Shown here piece by piece: positions 26,401-34,812 of a stretch of DNA of 62,636 bases. Both the position numbers and the translations under genes were made by a program. The stretch covers positions 1 through 62,636 of the forward strand of contig NZ_JACMSF010000053.1 in the NCBI RefSeq assembly GCF_014257025.1, written 5' to 3'. Every line of letters starts with the position of its first letter. Position 1 is the stretch's first letter. This DNA comes from Streptomyces cupreus. Its GTDB lineage: Bacteria; Actinomycetota; Actinomycetes; Streptomycetales; Streptomycetaceae. The notes under the pieces are model-generated. The model saw only the letters and a list, made by a program, of their open reading frames with translations. It searched no databases and had not been told where the DNA came from.

Positions 26401-29400
26401 TCACCCGAGCGTGTCCTCGAACTCGGCGTCGGCACCGGACTCCTGCTCGCGCACATCGCCGGCCGAGTGGAGGAGTACTGGGCCACCGACTTCTCCCGGG
26501 CCGTGATCGACCGGCTCGGCGACCAGGTGACCCGGGCCGGCCTGGCCGACCGGGTCCGGTTGCGCCACCAGGCCGCCGACGATCTCACCGGACTGCCCCG
26601 GGGCGGATTCGACACCGTGGTGCTCAACTCGGTCGTGCAGTACTTCCCCGACGAGCGCTACCTCGCCCGGGTCCTGGACGGCGCCTGGGAACTGCTCGCG
26701 CCGGGCGGCCGGATCGTCCTCGGCGACATCCGGCGGGCGGCCTCCCTGCGCACGCTCCAGACGGGCGTCCAGCGGGCGAAGCACCCCGATGCGGCACCGG
26801 CCGTCCTGCGCACCACGGTCGACCAGGCCGTCCTGCTGGAGAAGGAACTGGTGGTCGACCCCGAGTGGTTCCTGCGCTGGGCACACCGGGCTGGGGCGGC
26901 CGGAGCCGACATCCGCGCCAAGGACGGCATCCACCACAACGAGCTGACCCGGCACCGCTACGAGGTCGTGCTGCACAAGCCGGGCACGGAACCGGCGGAC
27001 GCCTCGCGACGGCTCGACGGCGTCCCCACCCTGGCCTGGGAAGGCGACCTGGGTCGGCTCGCCGACCGAATATGCGACCGGCCCGAGCCGTCGGTGCGGA
27101 TCACCGGAATCCCGAACGCCCGCCTCACCGAGGAGGCCGCAGCGGCCCGCGCCCTCGGCCTCGACGGCTCCGCCGCGCCCGAACTGCCGCCGCTCGACCC
27201 CGCCGAGATCCGCGCCTGGGCCGCCCGGCACGGCTGGGACGCGGTGCCGACCTGGTCGGCCGATGCGGTCGACCTGCTCGACGTCGTCGTGCTGCGCGAC
27301 GGCCCGGCGGCCGGCACCCCCCTCACCGGTACGTACCTGCCGGCCACCGACGGACGCACCCCGGCGAACGACCCCGCGGCCGCCGCCGCCGTTACGGCAC
27401 TGCTGCCCGCACTGCGCGGCCATCTGCGGGAGACTCTGCCCGAGTACATGATCCCGGCCGCCATCGTGCCCATCGCCGCCGTTCCGCTGACGGACAACGG
27501 CAAGCCCGACCGGCGCGCCCTGCCCGCGCCCGACTACACGGCCGGTGGCGGCCGGGCCCCCGCCACACCGGAGGAGGAGTCGCTGTGCGCGCTGTTCGCC
27601 GCGGTCCTCGGTCTGGACCGGGTCGGCGTGGACGACAACTTCTTCTCCATCGGCGGCCACTCGCTCCTGGCCACCCGGCTGGTCAGCCGCATCCGCGCCG
27701 AGCACGGCGTGGAGATCCCCATCCGGGCCGTCTTCCAGTCGCCCACCGTCGCCGAACTCGCGGCCCACCTGACCACCCTGAACCACCTCCGCGCGCCGCT
27801 CCGCCCCCAGGTCCGGCCCGAACGGCTGCCCCTGTCCTACGCCCAGCAGCGGCTGTGGTTCATCCACCGCTTCGAGGGACCCTCGGCGACCTACAACGTC
27901 GCGCTGGCCCTGCGGATGCGCGGCGCGCTCGACGCGGCCGCCCTGCGCCTCGCCGTACACGACGTCGTCGCGCGGCACGAATCACTGCGCACCGTCTTCG
28001 GCGAAGCGGACGGACAGCCGTACCAGCGGATCCTGCCACCGGCCGTGGTCGAGGTCCCCTGGGAGGAACGCGAGGTCACCGAGGCCGAACTGCCCGGCGT
28101 CCTGCGGGCGGCGGCGCGCCGCCCGTTCGACCTGGCGGCCGAGATCCCGTTCCGCTCCTGGCTGCTGCGGACCGGCGAACGCGAGGCGGTGTTCCTCATC
28201 GGTGCTCACCACATCGCCGCCGACGGCTGGTCCGCCCTCCCGCTCGCCCAGGACCTCACCACCGCCTACGAGGCCCGCCGCGCGGGCCGGGCGCCCGAGT
28301 GGGAACCGCTTCCCGTGCAGTACGCCGACTACACGCTCTGGCAGCGGGAACTGCTGGGCGACAGCGAGAACCCGGGCAGCCTCTACCGGCGGCAGCTGGA
28401 CTACTGGACGACCCAGCTGGCCGGCCTGCCCGAGACCGTCACGCCCCCCACCGACCGGCCCCGGCCCGCCGTCGCGTCGTACGCCGGCGATCTGGTGCCG
28501 CTCGCACTCGACCCCCAACTGACCGACGGCGTGCGCCGGATGGCCCGGGAGTCCGGCGCCACGGTGTCGATGGTGCTCCAGGCGGCCCTCGCCGCGCTGC
28601 TCACCAGGCTCGGCGCGGGCACGGACGTGCCGATCGGCTCGCCCATCGCCGGACGCACCGACGAGGCGCTGAACCGACTGGTCGGCTTCTTCGTCAACAC
28701 GTGGGTGCTGCGTGCTGACACCTCCGGTGACCCCTCCTTCGCCGAACTCGTCGGCCGGGTCCGCGAGGGCAGCCTCGCCGCCTACGACCACCAGGACATC
28801 CCGTTCGAGCACCTGGTCGAGGTGCTCAACCCGGTCCGTTCGCCCGCCCACCACCCGCTCTTCCAGGTGTGCCTGGCCCTGCAGAACAACACGCGGCCGG
28901 AGTTCTACCTGACCGGCCTGACCGTGACCGAGGAGCCGTTCTCCCTGGGCACCGCGCGCTTCGACCTGTTCATCAGCGTCACCGAACGGGACGAGGAAGG
29001 CGCACCGGCCCGCATCGAGGGCTTCGCGGAGTACGCCACCGAACTCTTCGACGCGGGGACGGTCAGGACACTGCTCGACCGCTGGCTGCACTTCCTGCGC
29101 CAGGCGGTCGCGGCGCCGCACACGCCCATCGGATCCGTCGGTGTCCTGACCGAGCACGAGCGCGCGGTGCTGAGCGCCTGGGGCGGCCCGGCCCGAAGCG
29201 CCGGGTTCGAGGCCGGCACCCTTCCCGAGCGGTTCGCCGCCGCGGTCGCCGCGACGCCGGACGCGACCGCGCTGGTCTCCGCGGACTCCACGCTCAGCTG
29301 GACCTACGCCGAACTGGACCGCTGGGCCAACCGCCTCGCGCACCACTTCCGGGCCCGCGGCGCCCGCCCGGCCGACCGCGTCGCGCTCGTGATGGAACGC

Positions 29401-32400
29401 TCGCCGCTGCTGGTCGCCGCCATCCTCGGTGTCCTCAAGGCCGGTGCCGCCTACGCGCCGGTCGACCCGACCTACCCGCCCGAGCGCATCGACTTCCTGC
29501 TCGCGGACCTTGATCCGGCGGTCATCGTGGACGAGGGACTCGCCGAGGAGGATCTCGACGGGCTGCCCGACTCGCCGCCCGAGGTGGAGGGCGTCGGCGA
29601 GCACGCCATCGCCTACGTGATGTACACCTCGGGTTCCACCGGCCGCCCCAAGGGCGTGGAGGTGACCCACCGCAACGTCGTCGACCTCGCGCTCGACGGC
29701 TGCTTCCGCACCGGCGCCCATCGCCGCGTCCTCGTCCACTCGCCGCACACCTTCGACGCGTCGACGTACGAGATGTGGGTGCCGCTGCTCGGCGGCGGCA
29801 CGGCCGTGGTGGCCCGCGCCGGCCGGCCGGACACCGCGGAACTCGCCCGGGTGATCACCGAGCGGGAGGTGACGGCGCTGTGGCTGACCGCCGGACTGTT
29901 CGCCGTGATGGCCGAACAGCACGCCGAGTGCTTCGGCGCCGTCCAGGAGGTGTGGGCCGGCGGGGACGTCCTGTCGCCGACCGCCGTCCGCGCGGTCCTC
30001 GACGCCTGCCCCGGCGTCACCGTGGTCAACGGCTACGGCCCGACCGAGACCACCACGTTCGCCTCCCGGCACCGGATGGCCTCCCCGGCGCAGTGCACCG
30101 ACCCGCTGCCCATCGGCACCCCGATGGACGGCAGCCGGCTCCTCGTCCTGGACGACCGGCTGCGGCCGGTGCCACCCGGCGTGGTGGGCGAGCTGTACAT
30201 CGGCGGCGACGGCGTGGCGCGCGGTTACGCCGGCCGCCCGGGCCTGACCGCCACCCGTTTCGTGCCCGACCCGTCCGCACAGCCCGGAGCGCGCGTGTAC
30301 CGCACCGGCGACCTGGTGCGCTGGGACACCGCCGGTCGCCTTCACTACGTCAGCCGCAGCGACGACCAGCTCAAGCTGCGCGGCTTCCGCGTCGAGCCGG
30401 GCGAGTTGGAGGCGGCGCTGCGCGAACAGGACGGCGTGGCGAACGCGGTGGTCGCCGTGCGCCGGGACCGGCTCGGCGAACGCCGCATGGTCGCCTACGT
30501 GGTGCCCGACAGCACCGCGTCCACCGGCCGTGACGCCACCGAACAGGTCGGCGAGTGGCGCGAGATCTACGACACCATGTACGGCGGGACAGAAGTCGCC
30601 ACCGACACGGTCGGTGAGGACTTCACCGGCTGGAACAGCTCCTACACCGGCCGCCCCATCCCGCTGGCGGAGATGCGGTCCTGGCGCGAGGCGGTGCTGG
30701 CGCGGGTGCGATCCCTGCGCCCGCGCCGGGTGCTGGAGATCGGCGTCGGCTCCGGCCTGCTGCTCGGCCCGCTCGCACCGGAGGCCGAGGAGTACTGGGG
30801 CACCGACTTCTCGGCGCCCGTCATCGAACGACTGCGCGCCCAGACCATTGCCGACCGGCGGCTGTCGGGCAAGGTGACCCTGCGCTGCCAGCCCGCCGAC
30901 GACGCCGACGGCCTGCCCGCCGGGTACTTCGACACGGTGATCCTCAACTCGGTCGTGCAGTACTTCCCGGACGCCGACTACCTCGCCCAGGTGCTCGATC
31001 TCGCGATGGACCGGCTCGCACCCGGCGGACGCGTCGTGCTCGGCGACGTCCGCAACTACCGCACCCTGCGCACGTTCGCCGCGGCGGTGCACCGCTGCCG
31101 GCAGCCCGCCGACGGCCCGGCCGCCGTGCAGGCCGCCGTCGAACGCGCGGTGCTCGCCGAGAAGGAACTCGTCGTCGACCCGGGCTTCTTCACCCGCTGG
31201 GCCGAGGCCCGCCCGGACGCCGTCGCCGCCGACATCCGCCTCAAGCAGGGCACCCACCACAACGAGCTGACCCGGCACCGCTACGAGGTCGTGCTGCACA
31301 AGGCGCCGGCGAAGCCGCTGGACCTCGGCGACCTGCCCGAGGCGGTCTGGGCGTCGGAGGTCCGCGAACTGGCCGACCTGGAGACCGCGCTGGCCCGGCA
31401 CGGCGGCCGGCTCCGCCTGACACGCGTCCCCAACGCCCGCCTGGCCGGCGAGGCCGCCGAATGGGGCGCTCCCGCCGAACTGGGCGGCACCCTCGACCCC
31501 GCCGAACTGGAGGCCTGGGGCGCCCGGCGCGGGCTCGCGGTGTACTGCACGTGGTCGGCCCAGGCGGGTGACTGCTACGAGGCGGCCGTCCTGCCCGACG
31601 TCGACGCCGTCTGCTGCGACGGCCTGTACCGGCCCGCCGGCGCCGCCTCGGCCCGGCTGGCGAACGTCCCCGCGGTCTCCCGCCGCGCCTCCCGGCTGCC
31701 CTCCCTGCTGCGCGAGCGGCTCGCCGGCCGGCTCCCGGAGTTCATGATGCCCGCCGAGATCGTCGTCCTCGACCGGCTGCCGCTCACCGAGAACGGCAAG
31801 GTGGACCGGGCCGCGCTCCCCGAGCCGGACCCGGTCGACGGGGAACACCGGGCCCCGCGCACCCCGCGCGAGGAGGAACTCGCCGCGCTCTTCGCCGAGG
31901 TGCTGGGCCTGGACCGGATCGGCATCGACGACGACTTCTTCGCCTGCGGTGGCCACTCCCTGCGGCTGACCCGTCTGGTCTGGCGGATCCACGAGAAGCT
32001 GGGCTTGGACGTCCCGATCCGCACGGTATTCCAGTATCCGACCGTCGCCGAGCTGGCGGCACAGCTGTCCACCGACGTCGACGCCGACTTCGAGGACCCG
32101 TTCGCCGTCCTGCTGCCGATCCGCACCGAGGGGCAACAGCCCCCTCTGTGGTGGCTGCACCCGGGCGGCGGGCTGAGCTGGCCCTACCTCGGCTTCGCCC
32201 GCCACCTGGACCCGGCCTGGCCGCTGTACGGTATTCAGGCACGCGGCTTCGACGGGACCACTGCGCCGGCCGGCTCCATCGAGGAGATGGTCGAGGACTA
32301 CCTCGGGCAGGTGCTCCAGGTCCAGCCGAGCGGGCCCTACCACCTGCTGGGCTGGTCCTTCGGCGGCACCCTCGCGCACGCCATGGCGGCCGAACTCCAG

Positions 32401-32835
32401 CGCCGCGGACACGAGGTGGCACTCCTGGCGCTGCTGGACGCCGCGCCCTCCAGCCACTTCGCCGACCTGGAAGCGCTGGACGAGTCCATGGTCCGCCGCT
32501 ACCTCGCCAACTACATGGGACACCTGGCAGGGATGGAGGAATACCCGTCGCTCGTCACCACCGCCTCCTCGATCTTCATCGGACAGATGGAGCAGATGCG
32601 GCGGTTCACCTCACCGCGGTACCGCGGTGACGTCGTCTTCTTCAACGCACTCCTCGACCCGGAGACCCACGACAAGCGGGAACTGGACGAGGACCTGGAC
32701 GTGCTCTGGAAGGAACACGTCGACGGTCGTGTGCAGCGCATCGACATGGCCTGCGCTCACAACGAGATGTACTGGCCGCGGAACGCGGCTGAGATCAGCC
32801 GCACCATCAACCGGATTCTGCGGGCAGCACAGTGA
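23428..32835 (+). CDS. NRPS2: C-A(Cys)-NMT-T-C-A(Val)-NMT-T-TE (Ecm7/TrsJ-like)
   Basis: 3135 residues. The domains are: C1 (HHIAGDGGS near 130), A1 (about 470-1390), T (LGG-type IGGHS near 1408), C2 (HHIAADGWS near 1593), A2 (1930-2800), T (GGHS near 2839) and TE (2896-3135; GWSFGG near 2975). Each A domain is interrupted between A8 and A10 by an N-methyltransferase (about 937-1191, LELGVGTGLLLAH; and 2375-2631, LEIGVGSGLLLG). By eye the pockets read DLFDFSLVWK with the SLGGATEATVWS loop typical of cysteine, and DAYWWGGTFK, a valine code. The product is N-Me-Cys-N-Me-Val. The TE should dimerise and cyclise two tetrapeptide chains, as in triostin. Confidence 0.9.
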   Translation: MTPLSYAQRRMWFINRFEGPSSTYNIPLLLRCHGPLDTVALRAAFRDVMVRHEVLRTVFAETDGQPYQRVLDPAEIELPWQDWGRVAPERVPGVVASVSGSWFDLSTDVPLRGCVLQSGDEEFLVVLVIHHIAGDGGSLAPLARDVSTAYRARVTGTAPDWPELPVQYSDYALWQQEMLGDEKDPDSVVSVQSAYWREELAGLSKPLPLPLDRPRPEVASFRGGSVPIGLSAELRAAAEKLAQTNGVTTAIVLQAALVVLLHRLGGGKDVTVGSPIAGRTEDALSELVGFFVNSWTLRVQLTADRTFEWVLEQVRKKALAAYDHQDVPFERLVELLRPERSTAHHPLFQVVLAWQNNTPPHLDLPGLTVTMEPLPTGSAKFDLFFNLAPDDSTGSVVGEIEYATDLFDRSTVEDIAARFVAVVEEAVADPRTTVGAAAEAGSGRSGDTLDAAERHKILVEWNDTARPVHCPGPVHLLFEEQAARRPDATALRWAGGTMTYGELNRWANRVAWGLKERGVGPETVVGVGVPRGPAMIAAVLGVLKAGGAYLPLEPALPADRVAGMLADAGCSLVLSTPDTERWALPDGVRLVELADARSPGADHDPEPAAGPDNTAYIIFTSGSTGKPKGVAVTHRPVHNLLDWCYRTFAFGPDDVVLCVTSLGFDLSVFDIFGLLGCGGGVYIADAVQQRDPQLLLDVLLTEPITFWDSVPTTLNQVASLLTEDGGYQGTDDLRLVFLSGDYTPLSLPDEVRRVFTGAEIVSLGGATEATVWSNYFRVREIDPAWRSIPYGRPIDNARYYVLDENMEPCPVGVEGDLYIGGDCLCVGYVNRPELTAERFVRDPFSAREGDRLYRTGDRASFFPDGNICFLGRADNQVKLRGFRVEPGEIEHALVRHPAVRQAIVTAREDQPGDLRLVAYVVPDTGALPPACGTDDQVGEWQEVYDQTYSDDSGHGFGEDFTGWNNSSTGEPIPLEEMRAWRDAAVKGVLCWSPERVLELGVGTGLLLAHIAGRVEEYWATDFSRAVIDRLGDQVTRAGLADRVRLRHQAADDLTGLPRGGFDTVVLNSVVQYFPDERYLARVLDGAWELLAPGGRIVLGDIRRAASLRTLQTGVQRAKHPDAAPAVLRTTVDQAVLLEKELVVDPEWFLRWAHRAGAAGADIRAKDGIHHNELTRHRYEVVLHKPGTEPADASRRLDGVPTLAWEGDLGRLADRICDRPEPSVRITGIPNARLTEEAAAARALGLDGSAAPELPPLDPAEIRAWAARHGWDAVPTWSADAVDLLDVVVLRDGPAAGTPLTGTYLPATDGRTPANDPAAAAAVTALLPALRGHLRETLPEYMIPAAIVPIAAVPLTDNGKPDRRALPAPDYTAGGGRAPATPEEESLCALFAAVLGLDRVGVDDNFFSIGGHSLLATRLVSRIRAEHGVEIPIRAVFQSPTVAELAAHLTTLNHLRAPLRPQVRPERLPLSYAQQRLWFIHRFEGPSATYNVALALRMRGALDAAALRLAVHDVVARHESLRTVFGEADGQPYQRILPPAVVEVPWEEREVTEAELPGVLRAAARRPFDLAAEIPFRSWLLRTGEREAVFLIGAHHIAADGWSALPLAQDLTTAYEARRAGRAPEWEPLPVQYADYTLWQRELLGDSENPGSLYRRQLDYWTTQLAGLPETVTPPTDRPRPAVASYAGDLVPLALDPQLTDGVRRMARESGATVSMVLQAALAALLTRLGAGTDVPIGSPIAGRTDEALNRLVGFFVNTWVLRADTSGDPSFAELVGRVREGSLAAYDHQDIPFEHLVEVLNPVRSPAHHPLFQVCLALQNNTRPEFYLTGLTVTEEPFSLGTARFDLFISVTERDEEGAPARIEGFAEYATELFDAGTVRTLLDRWLHFLRQAVAAPHTPIGSVGVLTEHERAVLSAWGGPARSAGFEAGTLPERFAAAVAATPDATALVSADSTLSWTYAELDRWANRLAHHFRARGARPADRVALVMERSPLLVAAILGVLKAGAAYAPVDPTYPPERIDFLLADLDPAVIVDEGLAEEDLDGLPDSPPEVEGVGEHAIAYVMYTSGSTGRPKGVEVTHRNVVDLALDGCFRTGAHRRVLVHSPHTFDASTYEMWVPLLGGGTAVVARAGRPDTAELARVITEREVTALWLTAGLFAVMAEQHAECFGAVQEVWAGGDVLSPTAVRAVLDACPGVTVVNGYGPTETTTFASRHRMASPAQCTDPLPIGTPMDGSRLLVLDDRLRPVPPGVVGELYIGGDGVARGYAGRPGLTATRFVPDPSAQPGARVYRTGDLVRWDTAGRLHYVSRSDDQLKLRGFRVEPGELEAALREQDGVANAVVAVRRDRLGERRMVAYVVPDSTASTGRDATEQVGEWREIYDTMYGGTEVATDTVGEDFTGWNSSYTGRPIPLAEMRSWREAVLARVRSLRPRRVLEIGVGSGLLLGPLAPEAEEYWGTDFSAPVIERLRAQTIADRRLSGKVTLRCQPADDADGLPAGYFDTVILNSVVQYFPDADYLAQVLDLAMDRLAPGGRVVLGDVRNYRTLRTFAAAVHRCRQPADGPAAVQAAVERAVLAEKELVVDPGFFTRWAEARPDAVAADIRLKQGTHHNELTRHRYEVVLHKAPAKPLDLGDLPEAVWASEVRELADLETALARHGGRLRLTRVPNARLAGEAAEWGAPAELGGTLDPAELEAWGARRGLAVYCTWSAQAGDCYEAAVLPDVDAVCCDGLYRPAGAASARLANVPAVSRRASRLPSLLRERLAGRLPEFMMPAEIVVLDRLPLTENGKVDRAALPEPDPVDGEHRAPRTPREEELAALFAEVLGLDRIGIDDDFFACGGHSLRLTRLVWRIHEKLGLDVPIRTVFQYPTVAELAAQLSTDVDADFEDPFAVLLPIRTEGQQPPLWWLHPGGGLSWPYLGFARHLDPAWPLYGIQARGFDGTTAPAGSIEEMVEDYLGQVLQVQPSGPYHLLGWSFGGTLAHAMAAELQRRGHEVALLALLDAAPSSHFADLEALDESMVRRYLANYMGHLAGMEEYPSLVTTASSIFIGQMEQMRRFTSPRYRGDVVFFNALLDPETHDKRELDEDLDVLWKEHVDGRVQRIDMACAHNEMYWPRNAAEISRTINRILRAAQ

Positions 32836-32882
32836 CCCTGTTCGAACCCGCACGTGCTGAAACGAGACCTGGAGGACAAATA

Positions 32883-33095
32883 GTGAGCACCAATCCGTTC
32901 GACGACGAGAACGGCCAGTTCCACGTGCTGGTCAACGACGAGGACCAGCACTCCCTGTGGCCGGCCTTCGCCGAGGTGCCCGCCGGATGGCGCAGCGTCT
33001 TCGGCCCCGCCGGAAGGGCGGAGAGCGTCGCCTACGTGGAGGAGCACTGGACCGACATGCGGCCGCGCAGTCTTCGGGAGGCGATGAACGGCTAG
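32883..33095 (+). CDS. mbtH: MbtH-like protein
   Basis: A 70-residue protein with the family signature NPFDDENGQFHVLVNDEDQ, then SLWP, VPAGW and DMRP near the end. It binds A domains and helps their folding and activity. In echinomycin the equivalent serves the Trp-loading A-T protein. GTG 32883 is preceded by GGAGG with 7-nt spacing. It follows NRPS2 by 47 bp and is the only MbtH in the window, so it may serve all A domains here. Confidence 0.92.
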   Translation: MSTNPFDDENGQFHVLVNDEDQHSLWPAFAEVPAGWRSVFGPAGRAESVAYVEEHWTDMRPRSLREAMNG

Positions 33096-33120
33096 CGTTG
33101 TGCCGTGAGGCAAGGCTCTG

Positions 33121-33191
33121 GGTGCCGGTCTGAGAAAGGCGGCACCTGTGCGGGGCGAGGCCGTGGAGACCGAACCACACCACCACGGCCT
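33121..33191 (+). terminator. Two tandem hairpins after the NRPS-mbtH operon
   Basis: The first stem is GGTGCCG/CGGCACC (33121-33127 and 33140-33146). The second is AGGCCGTGG/CCACGGCCT (33158-33166 and 33183-33191). They start 26 bp after the mbtH stop and lack a U run, which is usual for streptomycete terminators. Confidence 0.55.
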
Positions 33192-33285
33192 GCGGCCTGT
33201 TACGCCTGCTTGGCCGACGTGAGAACGCCGTCGGCCGACGATGACAAGAACCATCAATTTGCGTCGACGGGGAGGCGCACACACT

Positions 33286-33789
33286 GTGAAATGCACGACC
33301 AGCGATGTCATGTTCGTCCGATGGCCGGCACAAATAGACCTTCGGAACCGATGTAGGAGGGACGGCGTACCCCGTCTCCTCGTGGTGGAGGCGGGTGCCC
33401 GTCCGCCGGTCTGCAACGACCCCTTCGAGGACTGGGTCCGAGCGCCCATCTCCCGGGATGATCTCGACGCCCGGGTCAGGGCTCTCCAGAACCGGCTCGA
33501 CAGCCGGCAGATACCAACCCTCGATTCCGCGGGAACACTCACCTTCGGTCCGCATTCGATCACCATCTCAAATGTCCAGACCGAATTGATGGAGCTGCTC
33601 ATCGAGCACTTCGGGGAGGTGGTGTACCGGCATGAACTCTCACAACGGCTCGCGGAATCCGTGCAGAGGCCGACGAGGAATTCGCTCGACCTCCACATCA
33701 TGCGGCTCCGCCGCCGTCTGTCACCGACCGACCTAGTCATCCGCACGGCCTGGGGCCGCGGCTACGCGCTGGAGATCGAAGCCCGCTAG
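33286..33789 (+). CDS. Winged-helix (OmpR-type) pathway regulator with degenerate receiver
   Basis: 167 residues from GTG 33286, which has GGAGG 10 bases upstream. ATG 33241 is a longer alternative without a ribosome site. The C-terminal 95 residues form an OmpR-type winged helix (HELSQRLAESV, LDLHIMRLRRRLSP, IRTAWGRGYALE). The N-terminal 70 residues look like the last part of a receiver (PRLLVVEAGARPP, then DDLDARVRAL) with no phospho-acceptor Asp, so phosphorylation is unlikely. It sits at the end of the NRPS-mbtH stretch and is a good candidate activator of the cluster. Its targets may be the repeated motifs listed here. Confidence 0.75.
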   Translation: MKCTTSDVMFVRWPAQIDLRNRCRRDGVPRLLVVEAGARPPVCNDPFEDWVRAPISRDDLDARVRALQNRLDSRQIPTLDSAGTLTFGPHSITISNVQTELMELLIEHFGEVVYRHELSQRLAESVQRPTRNSLDLHIMRLRRRLSPTDLVIRTAWGRGYALEIEAR

Positions 33790-33839
33790 GTGGCCGCCCC
33801 GGGATGTTGGTGACACGTGTGCGGGGTGCTTGATCAACT

Positions 33840-33898
33840 GAGGGCCTTCTGGGGCCGGTGTGGACTGCGACATCCACGCCCGACCACAGGAGGCCCTC
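33840..33898. terminator. Long imperfect inverted repeat between convergent genes
   Basis: The arms GAGGGCCTTCTGGGG and CCACAGGAGGCCCTC pair at 13 of 15 positions around a loop that itself contains GTGGA/TCCAC. It lies between the stop of the regulator gene (33789) and the stop of convergent TDO1 (33929). Position and shape fit a bidirectional terminator. The following short ATG frame could instead be the scar of an insertion element. Confidence 0.55.
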
Positions 33899-33928
33899 AT
33901 GCATGGGTACCGATCGGCGGCCGAAAGG

Positions 33929-34624
33929 CTATGAGTGGTGCACCTTCCCGCGCAGCCGGCGAAGTTCGGGGAAGGGTCGGGTGACTCGGCGGGCAAGGAA
34001 GTCGACACCGCTTGAGCCGCCGGTTCCGCCCTGCTCCCCGATCATCTTCGACACCAGCGCCAGGTGTGCCACCTTCCAGTGCCAGTACCCGTTCCCCAAG
34101 TCCACCAGCGCTTCCGCGAGGCGGTGCAGCACGCCGGACTCCACGCCACGTCGGCAGACGTCGTGCACGGACTGCCCGTGGTACTCGACCGCCGTCGCGA
34201 ACGCCTCGTAGAGACTGCCCTGGTGGTGGCTGTTGCCCAGCAGTGCCGTCAGCCGCCGGAACTGCGCGGACTGCGCGCCGCTCGCCGCGTCCAGATAGGT
34301 CCGGAACTCGGCGAAGTATCGCAGTGGCAGTTTCTCCAGCACCAGCAACTGCTGCTGAAGCACCCGTATCAACTCGCCGGACCGCAGCAGGAATTCCAGC
34401 CCCAGCTCCAGATCATGCGGGTCACAGGGCGGCAGGAGCGCCTCGGCAGCGGCGTCCAGATCAGCCCCGAGCTGCTTCAGCCACAGCTCGCAGGACTGGT
34501 GGGTGATGATGAAGAACTGTTCGGCCAGGACGACCGCGCGGCCGGCTGTGTGGGGTGCCTGCGGCTCTTGGAGCGAAAGCAGGGTCTCCATCTGGAGATA
34601 GTCCCCATACGTCAGAGTACTCAG
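33929..34624 (-). CDS. Tryptophan 2,3-dioxygenase 1 (Ecm11-like), apparent CTG start
   Basis: 231 residues of the heme TDO family. It has the substrate-site motif FFIITHQSCELWLK with its conserved His, the heme-ligand region WHWKVAHLALVSKMIG and the loop GTGGSSGVDFL. The first ATG (34591) would cut off TYGDYLQM, part of the family motif LTYGxYL, which is encoded in frame just upstream. The only plausible start for it is CTG 34624, preceded by GGAGG with 7-nt spacing. Its CTGA overlaps the stop of a small upstream frame. It probably opens the indole of beta-hydroxytryptophan. It is shorter than usual (about 280 residues). Confidence 0.8.
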   Translation of the reverse strand: MSTLTYGDYLQMETLLSLQEPQAPHTAGRAVVLAEQFFIITHQSCELWLKQLGADLDAAAEALLPPCDPHDLELGLEFLLRSGELIRVLQQQLLVLEKLPLRYFAEFRTYLDAASGAQSAQFRRLTALLGNSHHQGSLYEAFATAVEYHGQSVHDVCRRGVESGVLHRLAEALVDLGNGYWHWKVAHLALVSKMIGEQGGTGGSSGVDFLARRVTRPFPELRRLRGKVHHS

Positions 34625-34749
34625 GACGCCGCCTCCTCGTCATAGGTGATCTGCCGGCCGCAGCCGGACGATCCGGCGCGTCCAACGACCCATATTCCTG
34701 AGCGTGACACGGGAAGGAACCAGCTGATCAGCAATCTTTCGTCTCTCAT
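34621..34749 (-). CDS. Small upstream ORF coupled to TDO1 (42 residues)
   Basis: The frame runs from ATG 34749 to a TGA that overlaps the CTG start of TDO1 (CTGA), and the TDO1 ribosome site lies inside it. The product starts MRDERLLIS and contains two Trp codons (positions 10 and 20). A paralogous frame starting MRSERLLIS precedes TDO2 at 51065. About half of the first 27 residues agree. There is no good ribosome site and third-position GC is lower than in real genes, so it may be a leader peptide or only a by-product of a conserved DNA element. Confidence 0.35.
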   Translation of the reverse strand: MRDERLLISWFLPVSRSGIWVVGRAGSSGCGRQITYDEEAAS

Positions 34750-34753
34750 TCAA
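34724..34753 (-). promoter_or_regulatory. 30-bp element upstream of TDO1, copy 1
   Basis: It contains CGAAAGATTGCTGATCAG and matches 27 of 30 bases of the element at 51061-51090 upstream of TDO2, in the same orientation relative to each TDO. It includes a perfect palindrome GCTGATCAGC. It lies 100 bp before the TDO1 start and 60 bp before the divergent P450 start, so it could control both. Confidence 0.6.
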
Positions 34754-34812
34754 GAGGAAAGACCTGCGCAAGAGCTTCCCGGCGTCGGCGCCGCCGATGT
34801 GACGATTTGGGC

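Noticed and set aside
27982..32523. A 1513-codon open frame on the minus strand opposite NRPS2
   Set aside because: It is a shadow frame caused by high GC at third positions. It has no family signature and the plus-strand NRPS domains are certain.
33840..33928. Insertion-sequence end with a truncated transposase start
   Set aside because: The inverted repeat and a short ATG frame suggested it, but there is no transposase sequence. A terminator between convergent genes is simpler.
34621..34749. Classical trp attenuator leader
   Set aside because: The frame before TDO1 has two separated Trp codons, but the paralogous frame before TDO2 has none. I saw no terminator/antiterminator pair.
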